Origin: Neurospora intermedia
Lineage: Eukaryota > Ascomycota > Sordariomycetes > Sordariales > Sordariaceae
NCBI GenBank assembly: GCA_037102815.1
Contig: BTPP01000013.1
Location: 310,001-374,000 of the forward strand
Length of the DNA stretch: 64,000 nt
Direction of reading: 5' to 3'
The translations under genes were made by a program, and so were the position numbers. The notes below the pieces were generated by a model that was given only the letters and a program-made list of their open reading frames with translations, ran no database searches and was not told where the DNA came from. Shown here one piece after another: positions 47,181-56,968 of this stretch (position 1 is the stretch's first letter; every line of letters begins with the position of its first letter).

Positions 47181-48354
47181 CTTGCTGCCGAGTCTGCTTT
47201 CGTCAGTTCCGTCGTTATCAGCAGGTGGTGATGAGACAGGATGGCAGACGGAATGGAAAGCGTCATGGAACTTCCGAACTTCCACTGGCAATTTTCTTGG
47301 TGGGGCGAGCTTACCTTATCTTATCGTGATGCGGGGTGTCGGGTCTTCCAGTTGTAGGGCTGTCCTTGAGATTCAGGGTTAGGGTAGCCCGTGAGTATCG
47401 AGTTCTTGACGACGACTCGAAGACGGATTGGAATCGAACTGAAGATGTTGTTGTTGAATGTTTTCGTTCCAGATGATATGGCTGTTTAAGTAGTCTTTGG
47501 CTCTTTGCAGTATTCATCGATTATAATTTGTTTTGCCTCTACGAGTACAGACTAGAGGTACATCTCACCCCTGTCCCTGCACCGATGTCGACCAGTTTGC
47601 CACTGCTGGATTCAGGGAGCTTGTCGCCTACGGTAGGCGATGATGCTGACGCTATCATTCTGATTCATTCCACATTCATTCCTTCCGCTTTTGCATCTTC
47701 GATATCTCAACACGGTGCGGAACTTGAACACACCTGCTTCTGGCGGCGACTCAATCAACACTACAGTAACAGCACTAACAGCACTCAGTGTACTCTTCCC
47801 TGTTGAACAGAACCCAGCTGTTAGTGCTCATAAGGCGCGGCCAATTCTCCACCCATGGGGCATGGGCCGCGGCGATTCCCAAAGTAATCACAAGCAACAC
47901 CATGGTCCCGGGTATACAGGGAAACCTACCGCCATCCGCCTTACCTTCCATTTTAATCATGGTTAACTCTGGTACATGACCTCTAGAGATATGTGTTTCA
48001 TCAACGAAACGATGGAAACCTGCGGTCAAAGTAAACCCATCACGACCTCCTGGCCTGCCTTCGGCACCTCATCCAGACATACATGGATACGGTACCTATG
48101 GAGCGTGGAGATGATTCGGTTTATGGTCGTTGATGACTCCCACGTCAACAAACGGATACAATGGGTCATCGACCACCCGAGTTCAGGAATGAACACATTT
48201 ACATCATCTATCAGTCGCAATTTCATGTCGACACGGAGCACATAAAAGCACAGGGCCACAGTTTCCAACATCCAATCGGTAGGTACGTTTTTCATTCCGG
48301 CAACCCCCATCGGGATTCCAGACTTGCCTAAGCGGACTCACAACTTCACTCACC
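47181..48354. other. Divergent intergenic region, no gene seen
   Basis: Contains the rio1 promoter side and the region upstream of the small cysteine protein at 48,355. An ACTAGAGGTAC copy of the dispersed motif lies at about 47,551-47,561. Short frames on both strands overlap and show nothing recognisable. Confidence 0.5.
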
Positions 48355-48594
48355 ATGTGCCACTCTTACATGGAACATCACTTTTGCCGTAATGGCGCCG
48401 ATTGTCCAGCCGGCTATGGCTGGGTCAACGAACAAGGGCAGCTGTACCAGCGATGGTTCGAGCGCACTAGAAGACGGGTTTACTGCTATGCCAGTAGCAG
48501 CGACTGCCCAACCCGCAAGCGGGTGCCGATGACTGATTTATTCGTTTCAAGACGGATTGATGAGCTGTGTCCCCTTTGCTCGGCCGCAGCATGA
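48355..48594 (+). CDS. 79-aa cysteine-rich mini-protein, MC...FCRNG...CxxC type (copy 1)
   Basis: A single-exon frame of 79 residues starting with an ATG in good context (CACCATGTGC). Cysteines are at positions 2, 11, 17, 44, 51, 72 and 75; the N-terminus reads MCHSYMEHHFCRNGADC and the C-terminus ends with a CPLC pair. There is no signal peptide, so it is probably intracellular, and the spaced Cys pairs suggest zinc binding. It is recognisably related in length, N-terminal motif and cysteine positions to the minus-strand frame at 49,520-49,759, which is the best evidence that both are real genes. Small ascomycete proteins of this general plan (MC near the start, CxxC near the end) are common and uncharacterised. 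The biochemical role is unknown. Confidence 0.65.
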   Translation: MCHSYMEHHFCRNGADCPAGYGWVNEQGQLYQRWFERTRRRVYCYASSSDCPTRKRVPMTDLFVSRRIDELCPLCSAAA

Positions 48595-49519
48595 TTGGTA
48601 TGCAAATACCTAGTAATGGTGATGAGGTTGCTAGGGGGATATCTGGTCATTTGGGTCAAGGTCACCCGGGGCCTTAGGGATCTATTCGGAAACTTCGTTT
48701 TATGCTCGGAGTTTCCATAGATTGCTTTGATGCTCTGCCCCATTTTATGTTGAACATTCGCTTCTTTGTTCCCTCCGAGCCTCAACTCTCAAATATCCCC
48801 CCTTCATGCCCCTCAATATTTCCCACCTTGTTCCATTCATCGGTGTCCTTCCCTTCACGCAGATATACTCCCGAAACATACCCGCACGATATCCCCAAAT
48901 TTCCGGCGCTTTCATTGTGTGACATTAGGGTCCTTTTCTGCGATGTTGGAATCTTGTTCAGCGTTTCCACTAGGGTTGTCCTTTTCCAAAAGTCAGAAAA
49001 TGGGCATAAAATGGAAACCGGAAGGCGAGCGCGTAGGGATTCTACATAGGTAATTTTAGGGAAGAGCAAGGTGTGTCCTTAGCGGAGGGTTGAATCAGTG
49101 CCTTGGATTCTAAGGTAACCAAAGGATGGAATAAGCTCGTTACCGTGAGAAATCGTCCACTGGTCAACAAGAGTCAGGGATCATAAAAACGTCTGAGGTA
49201 TTCTTGTAGTGTTCCGAGAGCAATTTCACCTGTTGGGTGAGAAACGACTTCCAAGTTTGAACTTGATTTAGGCAGGTAGTTTCCTGGCATTGTCTGTTCC
49301 TTCTATTTTACCTGCCCCTGACCTTCACCTTCCGGCTTCCTGACTAGGTCTTGACCTTTTTCATGATTCCTCCTTTTCCATGATTCCTCCTTATTCACTG
49401 TCCTTCTTTTTCATATTGAATTCCCAGCACAGTCCCTAGAGGTAGATATCGGCGATGTGACCCTTCAAAATCCTAGAGAAGAGGACCCAAATAATGAGGC
49501 ACAGGTAGGTACCTACCAT
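48595..49519. other. Spacer between the convergent mini-protein genes
   Basis: The two related mini-protein genes point at each other across this 0.9-kb spacer. A CCCTAGAGGTAG copy of the dispersed motif lies at about 49,435-49,446. The overlapping 95-115-codon frames at 48,702-49,069 run on both strands and are rejected. Confidence 0.5.
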
Positions 49520-49759
49520 TCAACGCTGCAAGAACCAATCTCGATTGCAGATATCACACTCCCCAATCTCAACCCAACGATCCAGCCGCGGATCATGCTG
49601 AAGACTGCCTCGACAGCCTCTACTGTTGCAGTTCCGCCTGTTGTGTCTTTGGGTATAATAGTTGTACCGGCGAACGGTCCCTTCATGGAAGAGGCCTTTG
49701 CCCCCCCGGCACCGATTACCGTTGCGGCAGAACCTGTATTCAATGCCGTATCTGCACAT
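49520..49759 (-). CDS. 79-aa cysteine-rich mini-protein, MC...FCRNG...CxxC type (copy 2)
   Basis: A single-exon, ATG-started frame of 79 residues, exactly the length of the plus-strand mini-protein 0.9 kb away. Cysteines are at 2, 11, 17, 44, 49, 68 and 71. The start reads MCRYGIEYRFCRNGNRC, sharing MC, the FCRNG block and C17 with the other copy, and the end has a CDIC pair matching its CPLC. Overall identity is low outside these blocks, so the duplication is old or fast-evolving. It is richer in Arg and Asn than copy 1. There is no signal peptide. A CxxC-based metal site is plausible, but no function is known. Confidence 0.6.
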   Translation of the reverse strand: MCRYGIEYRFCRNGNRCRGGKGLFHEGTVRRYNYYTQRHNRRNCNSRGCRGSLQHDPRLDRWVEIGECDICNRDWFLQR

Positions 49760-51242
49760 TTGGACTTGTGTGCTTTTCTGTGGTACTACAATGGCTGTCA
49801 GTGCTTCTTTGTCTGAGAAATTGGTTCAGATTTATCGTGGTATTGGCTTACTACTTGTAGTTTGCGTGTTCCGGTGGTTTCTTTCTGCAGGTTCAAGGCT
49901 GGTCTGTCTTCGCCTTCGCTTGGTTGCTTGGTTGATGGGCTATCTAGGTCAGTGGAAAAGATCGTACTGGTGGAACAAAAGGGATATTTATTTTTCCCCG
50001 AGGAGGACCCATTGGGCATTGTTTGGGGACCTTGGACTACTTCGTTTACACCCCATGAAGGGAGGTGAATGGCTTCAGAGAACCAGTGTGAAGTTCAATG
50101 TTCGTTGATCGGGCTCCTTGAAGGGTCGGGCTGCCCTCGTACGGGAAACATGATAAAATAGATCGGCCTTCATGAGAAGCGAACAGGTTGCTCATGTTAG
50201 ATCACTTCACTCAACCTCCATCTATCACTTGTCCCATTCACAAACCTTCCATCTTGCAAGAGTCAAGGAAACACCTCGAAGCCAGTCCCTAATCTCAAGA
50301 TCGAATGGTCATGGACGGAGGAATCCTGCCTCCATGTTCTGTAGCGTACTCATCGACGCAGCTCAAGCCTGTCCTCCCGCCTCCCGCCTCCCGCATGAAA
50401 GCCTTCACGGCGATATGTTCAAACCAAAATGTCCTCAACCCCATGAAGGGGCCCGTTTCACATTTTGAATGTATCATCTCTGTCCCTCTAAAAGTCAATT
50501 CACTGCCCGCCCGGCAGAGAATTTTATCCAAAACGGGATCCTGTAGTTCTTTCAGGCGAAGGACCTCAAGAAAGCTCAAGGAACCTCAGCGAAAAGGGAG
50601 ACTTGGTCCTGATGCTAGAACGGATAGACCATTGGGGCATCGATCGCTGTAAAGGATCATGGGTTCAGTCCTATTGGGCGGTCTGCTAGCCTGGGACAAG
50701 CTTCGCCGTGGGAGGGGAATGCCAGGACACATCTTGCTCATCCGCCATGTTGACGACACTTGATGGTAGTTTTGACGTGGGTGTATGTCCGTGAGGCTGC
50801 CCAAATCCTAGATCCGATAGTCCTTCTCGTTACACCAATTATTCTGCTACCTACTAGATCCAATCAAGCGTCCACTTCATCACTAGAGGAAAGGATAGAG
50901 ATGATGAAGCCTTGTACAGGCTGGAAGGTGCTTAAGCGACACATAGAGCAACGAGATATACGTTTGAACATCCAGATTTGCCACTAGGTACACTGAATCA
51001 GTCAGTGATTGTTAACATTCAAATTACAGACTAAGTTGATGACTACCTCCTACCTACCTTATAGGTATCCAAGGGTGATTGTCTTCCAAGCCCCCATGTT
51101 GCCAATTGTGACACCCAGCCGCACCATTCCTGTCCTGTTTCCATGCCATGCCCAATGAGTAAAAAACACCAAACATACGCTGACCCAAACACCAACAAGC
51201 CTAAATCACATCATTGGTAAACCCAAGACCTTCATATCATCA
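49760..51242. other. Intergenic, no gene seen
   Basis: About 1.5 kb between the second mini-protein start and the stop of atg17. It holds a (CTCCCGC)3 repeat at about 50,376-50,396. The minus frame 50,295-50,579 and the plus frame 50,305-50,652 cover the same bases and neither has a recognisable domain. Confidence 0.5.
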
Positions 51243-52955
51243 TCAAAAGGGTCGTTCCCCGGCCGACCCGGGTCCATTCAACAACATCTTTCTTGGTGTC
51301 GGCGTGCTCGGCTCTGTTTCCCTCTCATACGCAGTCTCAACTTTGCCCTCATTCTCAGGTTCTCCATGTGCTTCCAACTCATACGATCCCTCTCTGGTGT
51401 CCTCCAACGGAACCACGGCCCATCTCCCCAAGGGCCTATCTACCACCCCCCACAAATCCGCCGGCACATAATCGCCCACTTCCAATCGGAAATGCTCCCT
51501 CTCCCTTTTGTCCGCCTCTACCAGCTTGTCGACCTGCTCCCTCGCTTTCCTCCATATGCTGTCAATCTTGCCCTCCACCGCTCTTCGTCGTTCCACTTCG
51601 AGCAGCAAGCCGCCATAAGCATTCAGGAACCCTTCGTAGAACTTCTTGAGCTCGTCCATCTTTGAAACGTTCTCGTCGATCGTCTCCTTCTCGTCCTCCC
51701 ATCTTTGCACGAACTCGGCCTCGGCGGCAACATACGAGGATGCCCGGGCACCGACCTCCTCGAGCATGGAGAAGCATGTGAGCGTAGCGGCGTGGGAGGC
51801 TCGGCTGGCTGAGAAGAGCGAATGGAGAGATGCATGGTCTATCTCCATTTGTTGCAGCACGTTGTGAATATCGGCAACCACATCATCGACCTCGGCGGCA
51901 TCGCGCATCACGACGTGTAGTAGTTCCTGGCGCTCAAGAGGGTCCATGGGTTCAAAGGCCGATGGGCCCGACTCGGATTCCTGGGCGGAGATGACGCCTG
52001 ATATGGACACTGGAGCCTGGTCCTCGTCTGAGGATGTGGCTTCTGCTGCGCGCCGGCGGGCCAAAGCAGCTCCGCCTTCGGTGGTGCGCACGGCGGTTAC
52101 GCACATGTCGAAGTGCCGAGTCAAAGAGGAGAGATGTTCGGCCATAAGGTGGGAGCCCTCGGACAAGGCGGAGAGCAGGTTGGGTATGGATCGCTGGTCA
52201 GGTGGATATCCGTCGGGCGTTGTAGTGGTTGGGTTGGCGAGGGAGGCGGCAGCGGCCATGGTATCGGTGAGGGTACGTAGGTCGGTGTCGAAGCGGAGGA
52301 GATCGCCGTCGAACGAGGTCTTGGCTGCTGAAAGCTCGTGGATGCTCTCCTTCAGCGCGTCGCGTACCTGCTCGACAATCTTGGGGTCGACAAAGTCTAA
52401 GAGGCACTTGGGCTCCTCGCCCGGCTGGCGGAAAACGTTTTCGACTGTGGTCTTGCGCAGAACTTGCATGATTTTCTCAAGTCGGCCATCGGCAGTGTCG
52501 AGGGTGCGAATGATGTGCTTGAAATCGCGAGTGCCGTTATCATAGGCGCGCGCCATGCCCCGGCGGAGCTGGTGAAGAATGTGAAGCTCTTGGAGAATGC
52601 CGTGGCGTAGGAAGGCGGTCTGCGCCGAGAGGATGACAAATTCTTGGTGCATCTGGCGTGCCGAGGTCGCCAGGTCGTTGGCGCGCAGGACGAGGGTCAT
52701 GGAGGAGAGGGACTGTTTGGCGGCGAGGAGGTGCTTGACGAGGACTTCAACGGGCACGTCGTCGGCGTTGAACTCGGACGAGTCGGCCCCATCCTCAAGC
52801 TCGTGGCCTAGTGATTCGGGGGATAGTGCTGGGGCAGCGGCGGCGGCGGCGGCGGCATCGTGAAGGGACGTTCGTGAGGGCCGTCTTGGTTGGGGGGCGT
52901 CATCGGGTGAGAGGGCTGCTGGTGGGCTGGGAGAGTGGGAGTGGAAGCTCGCCAT
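51243..52955 (-). CDS. atg17: Autophagy scaffold protein Atg17
   Basis: A 570-residue, intron-free protein that starts with the ATG at 52,955. After a disordered Pro/Ala-rich N-terminus (about residues 1-65, including an Ala8 run), it enters the APG17 domain with LVKHLLAAKQSLSSMTLVLR and LSAQTAFLRHGI, then ILHQLRRGMARAYDNG and FKHIIRTLDTADGRLEKIM. These blocks match fungal Atg17 as I know it. Most of the chain is predicted helical/coiled coil, as expected for the crescent-shaped scaffold that recruits the Atg1 kinase complex (with Atg29/Atg31 or their equivalents) to the pre-autophagosomal structure. The C-terminus (TPTPRKMLLNGPGSAGERPF) is typical of filamentous ascomycete Atg17. The 5' leader immediately before the ATG is a (TGAC)5 repeat on the plus strand. 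Confidence 0.92.
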   Translation of the reverse strand: MASFHSHSPSPPAALSPDDAPQPRRPSRTSLHDAAAAAAAAPALSPESLGHELEDGADSSEFNADDVPVEVLVKHLLAAKQSLSSMTLVLRANDLATSARQMHQEFVILSAQTAFLRHGILQELHILHQLRRGMARAYDNGTRDFKHIIRTLDTADGRLEKIMQVLRKTTVENVFRQPGEEPKCLLDFVDPKIVEQVRDALKESIHELSAAKTSFDGDLLRFDTDLRTLTDTMAAAASLANPTTTTPDGYPPDQRSIPNLLSALSEGSHLMAEHLSSLTRHFDMCVTAVRTTEGGAALARRRAAEATSSDEDQAPVSISGVISAQESESGPSAFEPMDPLERQELLHVVMRDAAEVDDVVADIHNVLQQMEIDHASLHSLFSASRASHAATLTCFSMLEEVGARASSYVAAEAEFVQRWEDEKETIDENVSKMDELKKFYEGFLNAYGGLLLEVERRRAVEGKIDSIWRKAREQVDKLVEADKREREHFRLEVGDYVPADLWGVVDRPLGRWAVVPLEDTREGSYELEAHGEPENEGKVETAYERETEPSTPTPRKMLLNGPGSAGERPF

Positions 52956-52957
52956 TG

Positions 52958-52977
52958 TGACTGACTGACTGACTGAC
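52958..52977 (+). repeat. Tetranucleotide repeat (TGAC)5 at the atg17 start codon
   Basis: Five perfect TGAC units ending two bases from the atg17 ATG; on the transcribed strand it reads GTCAGTCAGTCA before CAATGG. It is therefore in the immediate 5' UTR and could vary in length between strains. Confidence 0.9.
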
Positions 52978-53530
52978 TGGGTTGTGAATGTCTTAACGTC
53001 GTGGCCTGGGGTGGAAGAGCCGGTCGTGGTTGGTGAGGGTGGTTCAGTGCATGTTGGGTGAATGGTAGTATCGACTCGCTGACCAGCAGGAGGATCGGAT
53101 GAAGGTAGTGGTACCTAGGTAGGCTGGGCTGTAAGGAGAGACTGGAAGACTTTGTTGACACGAGATTGGGAGAAAGGGACGAAGGGACGAAGGAGACGGA
53201 GGTGCCGCGGCCGAGTGTCCTGAGTGGTGACGGAGGACTCGGAGAGAAGTGGAAGGTCCATCCAACATGTCACCGAGACAACGAAGTGGAACGCGCCGCG
53301 TCATGTCATTGCGGGGGTACCTCTACCTAGGTGCTGTTTAACCCACTGTAACCACCGAAAGCTGCAGTGGGTTGTAGTGCATTAATGCCTGACTGTCATG
53401 TGACTTCCACTTGGTCTCCGTGAACGGCAGGCAACCCACGTGATCCCCTTATTTGTTTACTCTTTTCGTCGGAAATTCCACACTGCCGTAAACGTCAACA
53501 ACCAAGCAACATCATTTGACTCACCATATC
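52978..53530. other. Divergent intergenic region between atg17 and the F-box-like cluster
   Basis: Promoter region shared by atg17 (leftward) and the first F-box-like gene (rightward). It contains a GGTACCTCTACCTAGG copy of the dispersed motif at about 53,318-53,333. No coding frame is accepted. Confidence 0.5.
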
Positions 53531-53653
53531 ATGTCCTCCCCGCTTGCTGATACCGATGAGCTCACACATTCGCGGCCTAAGAGGCTGTTGACGGACACCT
53601 GGCGATACTACGATCCGGAGGAAATGTACCCACCCACCGTTGAGACCTTCTAA
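53531..53653 (+). other. 40-codon upstream open frame ahead of the F-box-like gene
   Basis: ATG at 53,531 (MSSPLADTDELTHSRPKRLL...) and TAA at 53,651-53,653, just 13 bases before the ATG of the next gene and in a different frame. It contains LTDTW, reminiscent of the N-terminal linkers of the paralogues. Either it is a true upstream open frame in the leader, or it is the original N-terminus cut off by a one-base shift. I found no intron of acceptable length that joins the two in frame. Confidence 0.4.
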
Positions 53654-53666
53654 GGAACTACTAGAG

Positions 53667-54575
53667 ATGGAATGGGCAGCGCGCTTCAAGACCACACAAT
53701 GTGGGCGCAAACAGGCGCCTTGCAGTCCATCACCAAAGGCGCTCTCGCCAATTTGGCACTTTTTACCTGTGGAGCTTGTGCAACGAGTTCTTCATGAGCT
53801 TGTCAGTATCCATCTCCGAAACATTGACTCGGACCCCTTTTATCCCTGGGAGACTCTCCGCCAGCTGAACCATCACCAAAGGCGGCGCATCGATGCGCTG
53901 TATCGACATCTCTTACTCCCCATCTTGCGCCTGGGACGTGAGGCAGAGTTTTACCCCACTAAAAACCATCCAGAAATCACGGGCATCGCCACCGGTTCGT
54001 CCTCCCTTTCATGGGTGGTGGCTGACCAAGGTGAAGGTGAAGCTTATGATTCCACCAACGACACCATAACCTTGCGTCTAGCTGAGTGCAAAGTGGGCTA
54101 TGCATATACGGAAGACATGGAGCCCCCCTTTCTTGGGGACTGTGATTATTCGGGCTTTGAGTTTGATACCTCAAAAGGATGGAAGAGATATGTTGACAGC
54201 TTCCCACTCGGTGGACTTTACCTTGAGCCACAGCCCCATTACTCCTTCACTCTGGAGTTTGTTTCTGATCTGTACACATGGATGACGGGAAAGATACCGG
54301 CCAGTCATCTTCCCGACGTCCCAGATGATGATTCCGACAATGACTCCATCAAGGTCAGCTCCAGCCAACTCATTGGCAGCTTGATTCGGGCCTGGAAGAA
54401 AGGCCACATATGGGGGGATATCGGGAAACTCCATATGCATTCACTAGCCTGGTCGGACCATTGTCACCGTCTTCTCTCGGTAGGAGAAGGATATGGGCAT
54501 CTGCAAACCACTATGGGAGAGGAGGGAGGTTCAGAAGGGGAAGATTCAGAGGGGGGAAAAGATTCAGAATGGTAG
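53667..54575 (+). CDS. F-box-like paralogue A (hypothetical)
   Basis: A 302-residue, single-exon protein beginning at the ATG at 53,667; the longer frame opens on TTG. Residues 29-46 read IWHFLPVELVQRVLHELV, an F-box-like motif (LPxELVQxxL) that recurs in the four other members of this cluster. The middle holds the QRRRIDALYRHLLLPIL block corresponding to the RHLIER(H/Y)F block of the paralogues, and the C-terminus is an acidic Glu/Gly/Ser tail. It is the only cluster member on the plus strand and is the most diverged. If the motif is a real F-box, the protein would recruit targets to an SCF ubiquitin ligase through Skp1. That role is inference, and no LRR or WD40 target-binding domain is visible. 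Confidence 0.65.
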   Translation: MEWAARFKTTQCGRKQAPCSPSPKALSPIWHFLPVELVQRVLHELVSIHLRNIDSDPFYPWETLRQLNHHQRRRIDALYRHLLLPILRLGREAEFYPTKNHPEITGIATGSSSLSWVVADQGEGEAYDSTNDTITLRLAECKVGYAYTEDMEPPFLGDCDYSGFEFDTSKGWKRYVDSFPLGGLYLEPQPHYSFTLEFVSDLYTWMTGKIPASHLPDVPDDDSDNDSIKVSSSQLIGSLIRAWKKGHIWGDIGKLHMHSLAWSDHCHRLLSVGEGYGHLQTTMGEEGGSEGEDSEGGKDSEW

Positions 54576-55518
54576 CGCCCTTCACCAGCCGCCCCCCATG
54601 AGGCCCGTTTGTTGGCCAGTTCCGCACGACTTGTTCTGCAGTCATGCCCGTTGGCTTGGAGCCAACAAAGGCTAATGACCAACAGCGACCGCTGGTCTGT
54701 CTTCGACTAACCAGCCGACCAAAGCATGTTGTGACCTGTGCAACACGAGCTTTGCCGTCAGCGTCGGTAAATTCGTAGCCATGATCTTCATCTTGCATCT
54801 CTAACTGGCTGAGATCCAATGTCAGACATGTCGCCAAGCCGAATCCGCACTAGACAGAATGTTAGGTCCAAGAAGAGACTTACAAGGCCGACAAGTCCGA
54901 TTCATCTGATGATCTGCGACTCCAGATCCCGATTGGCGATCTATTTACGGCGCGGGCGGCTCGGTCGTAAGCCCATCGAACCCTGTTTCTCGTTGTCTTA
55001 CGTCACGAGCCGTGGTCTGGTTATATGCCACTTCAGTTTTTAGGGGTCACCTTTGTCGTGTGAGCTACGCCATTTGCTGACAGACTTGTTGTGTTGCATA
55101 AGCCGCAATGCTCGCTCTAATTGAACAGCGGGAAGGAGATGCTCGGGGAAATTGCCGTTGATGAGGAAAGATGGAGTCCGTGATGGATGGGTACGGTACA
55201 CCAAATGGGGAGTGGGAAAGAGAAGGTGAGTTTGGATACCTAGTCAGATGCCCATGCCAGTTGCCACAATGATTGCCAAAGATGACCCGTCACCGACTCG
55301 CCGTTCGTGTCACGCAAAGAAAGATGGTTCCACTTCGGGATATGTTGTGGACTGGAGGACAGCATTTAAAGGGAGTAGCCCTCGTCGACTGCTCAAGTTG
55401 AAATGATCGCTATCCCATTCACCAGGTATCACTATTACTGCATCAATATCCATCCTCGGACTCTCATCTCTGAATTCGCAGCAAAGCACCAAACCTTTTT
55501 GACGAAACCGAAAGCACA
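54576..55518. other. Intergenic, no gene seen
   Basis: About 0.9 kb between F-box-like paralogue A and the small secreted protein gene. The minus frame 54,511-54,837 (108 codons) has no recognisable domain. The right end should be the promoter of the secreted protein gene. Confidence 0.5.
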
Positions 55519-56050
55519 ATGAAGTTCTCAGTCTTCCCCTCCATCGTCTTCCTCGCCTTCACAACTGGCGCCCTTGCAGCTCCCAAACCCATCCTCATCA
55601 ACGCCAGGCAAAAGTAAGCCGACCCTCGTCCCTTCTTCCCGTACTCTTCTTTCCATTTCACAAAACTGACTCCTCTCTCCATCGTTTAGCTCCCAGCCAC
55701 CACTCACAAACCCCAACCCAAATGCCTCTCTCCAACCTTTCCTCTCCTCCACCTCCTGCTCCGGTCCGCCCTCGCAGGTCGTGATTCCCGTCTCCTACGC
55801 CACGTTGTCCCCGGATACCACTCTCTCCCAAGGATGTTACGAGTTTGTCGACAATGGCGTGTCGACGCCCGTCCAGTCGGTCAGGATCACGGGTGTCTGG
55901 CCGGAGACGAATAAGTGCTTGCTGAGGTTCTATGAGGAGGCGGGGTGCGCTGCTGAGAGCGCGTTTGGGACGGTGGCGCCGAATACTTGTGGGAGCTTTG
56001 TTGGGGGGAGGGGTATTGGCAGTTATCAAGTTGTTTGTCAGAGCACTTAG
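55519..56050 (+). CDS. Small secreted protein with six cysteines, two exons
   Basis: Exons 55,519-55,613 and 55,690-56,050, joined at AA|GTAAGC...TTTAG|C, give 151 residues. The N-terminus is a signal peptide (MKFSVFPSIVFLAFTTGALA, cleavage near residue 20 before APKP). The mature protein of about 130 residues has six cysteines, which allows three disulfides, and no membrane segment or GPI signal. It resembles the secreted small-cysteine-protein class found in many fungi, but I do not recognise a family; effector or cell-wall roles are possible only by analogy. It sits inside the F-box-like cluster, and its stop is 63 bases from the stop of the convergent paralogue B, so the two 3' UTRs probably overlap. 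Confidence 0.75.
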
Positions 56051-56113
56051 AGGTCTGGTAGTGGTGGTGGTGGTGGTAGTGTTACATGTACCTAAGGTTC
56101 TTGTGGAATGTGT

Positions 56114-56968
56114 TTAGAGTCGTGTTTCCTCAGTCTCCCAAAGGAACCAATTCACCATCCCCGTGATAAAATCCTCCCACCTGAACCGGATGTACCTGCC
56201 ATCTTCAGACACCTCCAAGCCCTCCAGATCAACTGAACCCTTACGGAGATTGTACATGTCCAAGCCCCGGTGAAACTGAATAACGTTTTGCTGCCAAGTT
56301 CTAGCACGAACCCCCACGATTAGGTAGCTCGAAGTTCTATCCGCAACATAATCGTCCCAAGCGTCCAGGAGATCGTCCATCATTTCCTCTATAGTCATGT
56401 CACCTGCCGCGACGAATCCGTTTTCTTCAGGCTTGTAGAGAAAGAAGGTAACCTTCTTATCGGGGCCAAGCCTCGTCAAAGCGTGATGATCTTCAGACTC
56501 GGGAAAGTGAAAGTAACGAAGAAAGGGGGTATTAAACTCGGCATCAAGGCACAGGTAGAGCGTTACCCTGGTCAGCCACTCGTCCAGGAAGTGGCGCTCA
56601 ATGAGATGTCTCTGACGTCTGAAAAGAGACTCACCGCGAAGGTGCCAGGTTCTGAAAGAAATCCCGTTCTTGATGCCGATGTCGGGTGACATGGCCACGA
56701 AGTTTCCTTCAGTATCAAACTCGCATTCGTCGTTGAAAAAACACTCGTTGATGTAGCTATCAATGAGGTGATTGAAAATCTTTTGTACCAATTCAATTGG
56801 GAGCTCTCTCCATATCGTCGACATGATTACTCGTTCGTTCTCCCACATATTAGTATCAGCGGGCCATGTGGTAGATAGCCTCAAGGGTCCATGGGAGTGA
56901 GGCGAGGGCTCCATGTCAGGGGAAAGCTCGGAGGGAGGCTCAGGGGAATGCTCATGAGTGCCTTCCAT
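56114..56968 (-). CDS. F-box-like paralogue B (hypothetical)
   Basis: A 284-residue, single-exon protein from the ATG at 56,968; the open frame to 57,025 starts on TTG. Residues about 52-69 read IWRELPIELVQKIFNHLI, the cluster's F-box-like motif. Next come a RRQRHLIERHFLDEWLTRVT block shared with the paralogues (about 123-142), a strand-rich middle part with KKVTFFL, the AWDDY...RTSSYL block, and a C-terminal GLEVSEDGRYIRFRWEDFI block also found in paralogues C and D. The N-terminus is Pro/Ser/Glu-rich and probably disordered. The conserved blocks outside the F-box suggest one folded domain of unknown function; a role in substrate recognition for an SCF ligase is only inferred. Confidence 0.7.
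   Translation of the reverse strand: MEGTHEHSPEPPSELSPDMEPSPHSHGPLRLSTTWPADTNMWENERVIMSTIWRELPIELVQKIFNHLIDSYINECFFNDECEFDTEGNFVAMSPDIGIKNGISFRTWHLRGESLFRRQRHLIERHFLDEWLTRVTLYLCLDAEFNTPFLRYFHFPESEDHHALTRLGPDKKVTFFLYKPEENGFVAAGDMTIEEMMDDLLDAWDDYVADRTSSYLIVGVRARTWQQNVIQFHRGLDMYNLRKGSVDLEGLEVSEDGRYIRFRWEDFITGMVNWFLWETEETRL

Noticed and set aside
50295-50652. Overlapping 94-codon minus and 115-codon plus frames
   Set aside because: They occupy the same bases, neither has a recognisable domain, and no splice or promoter signal favours one.
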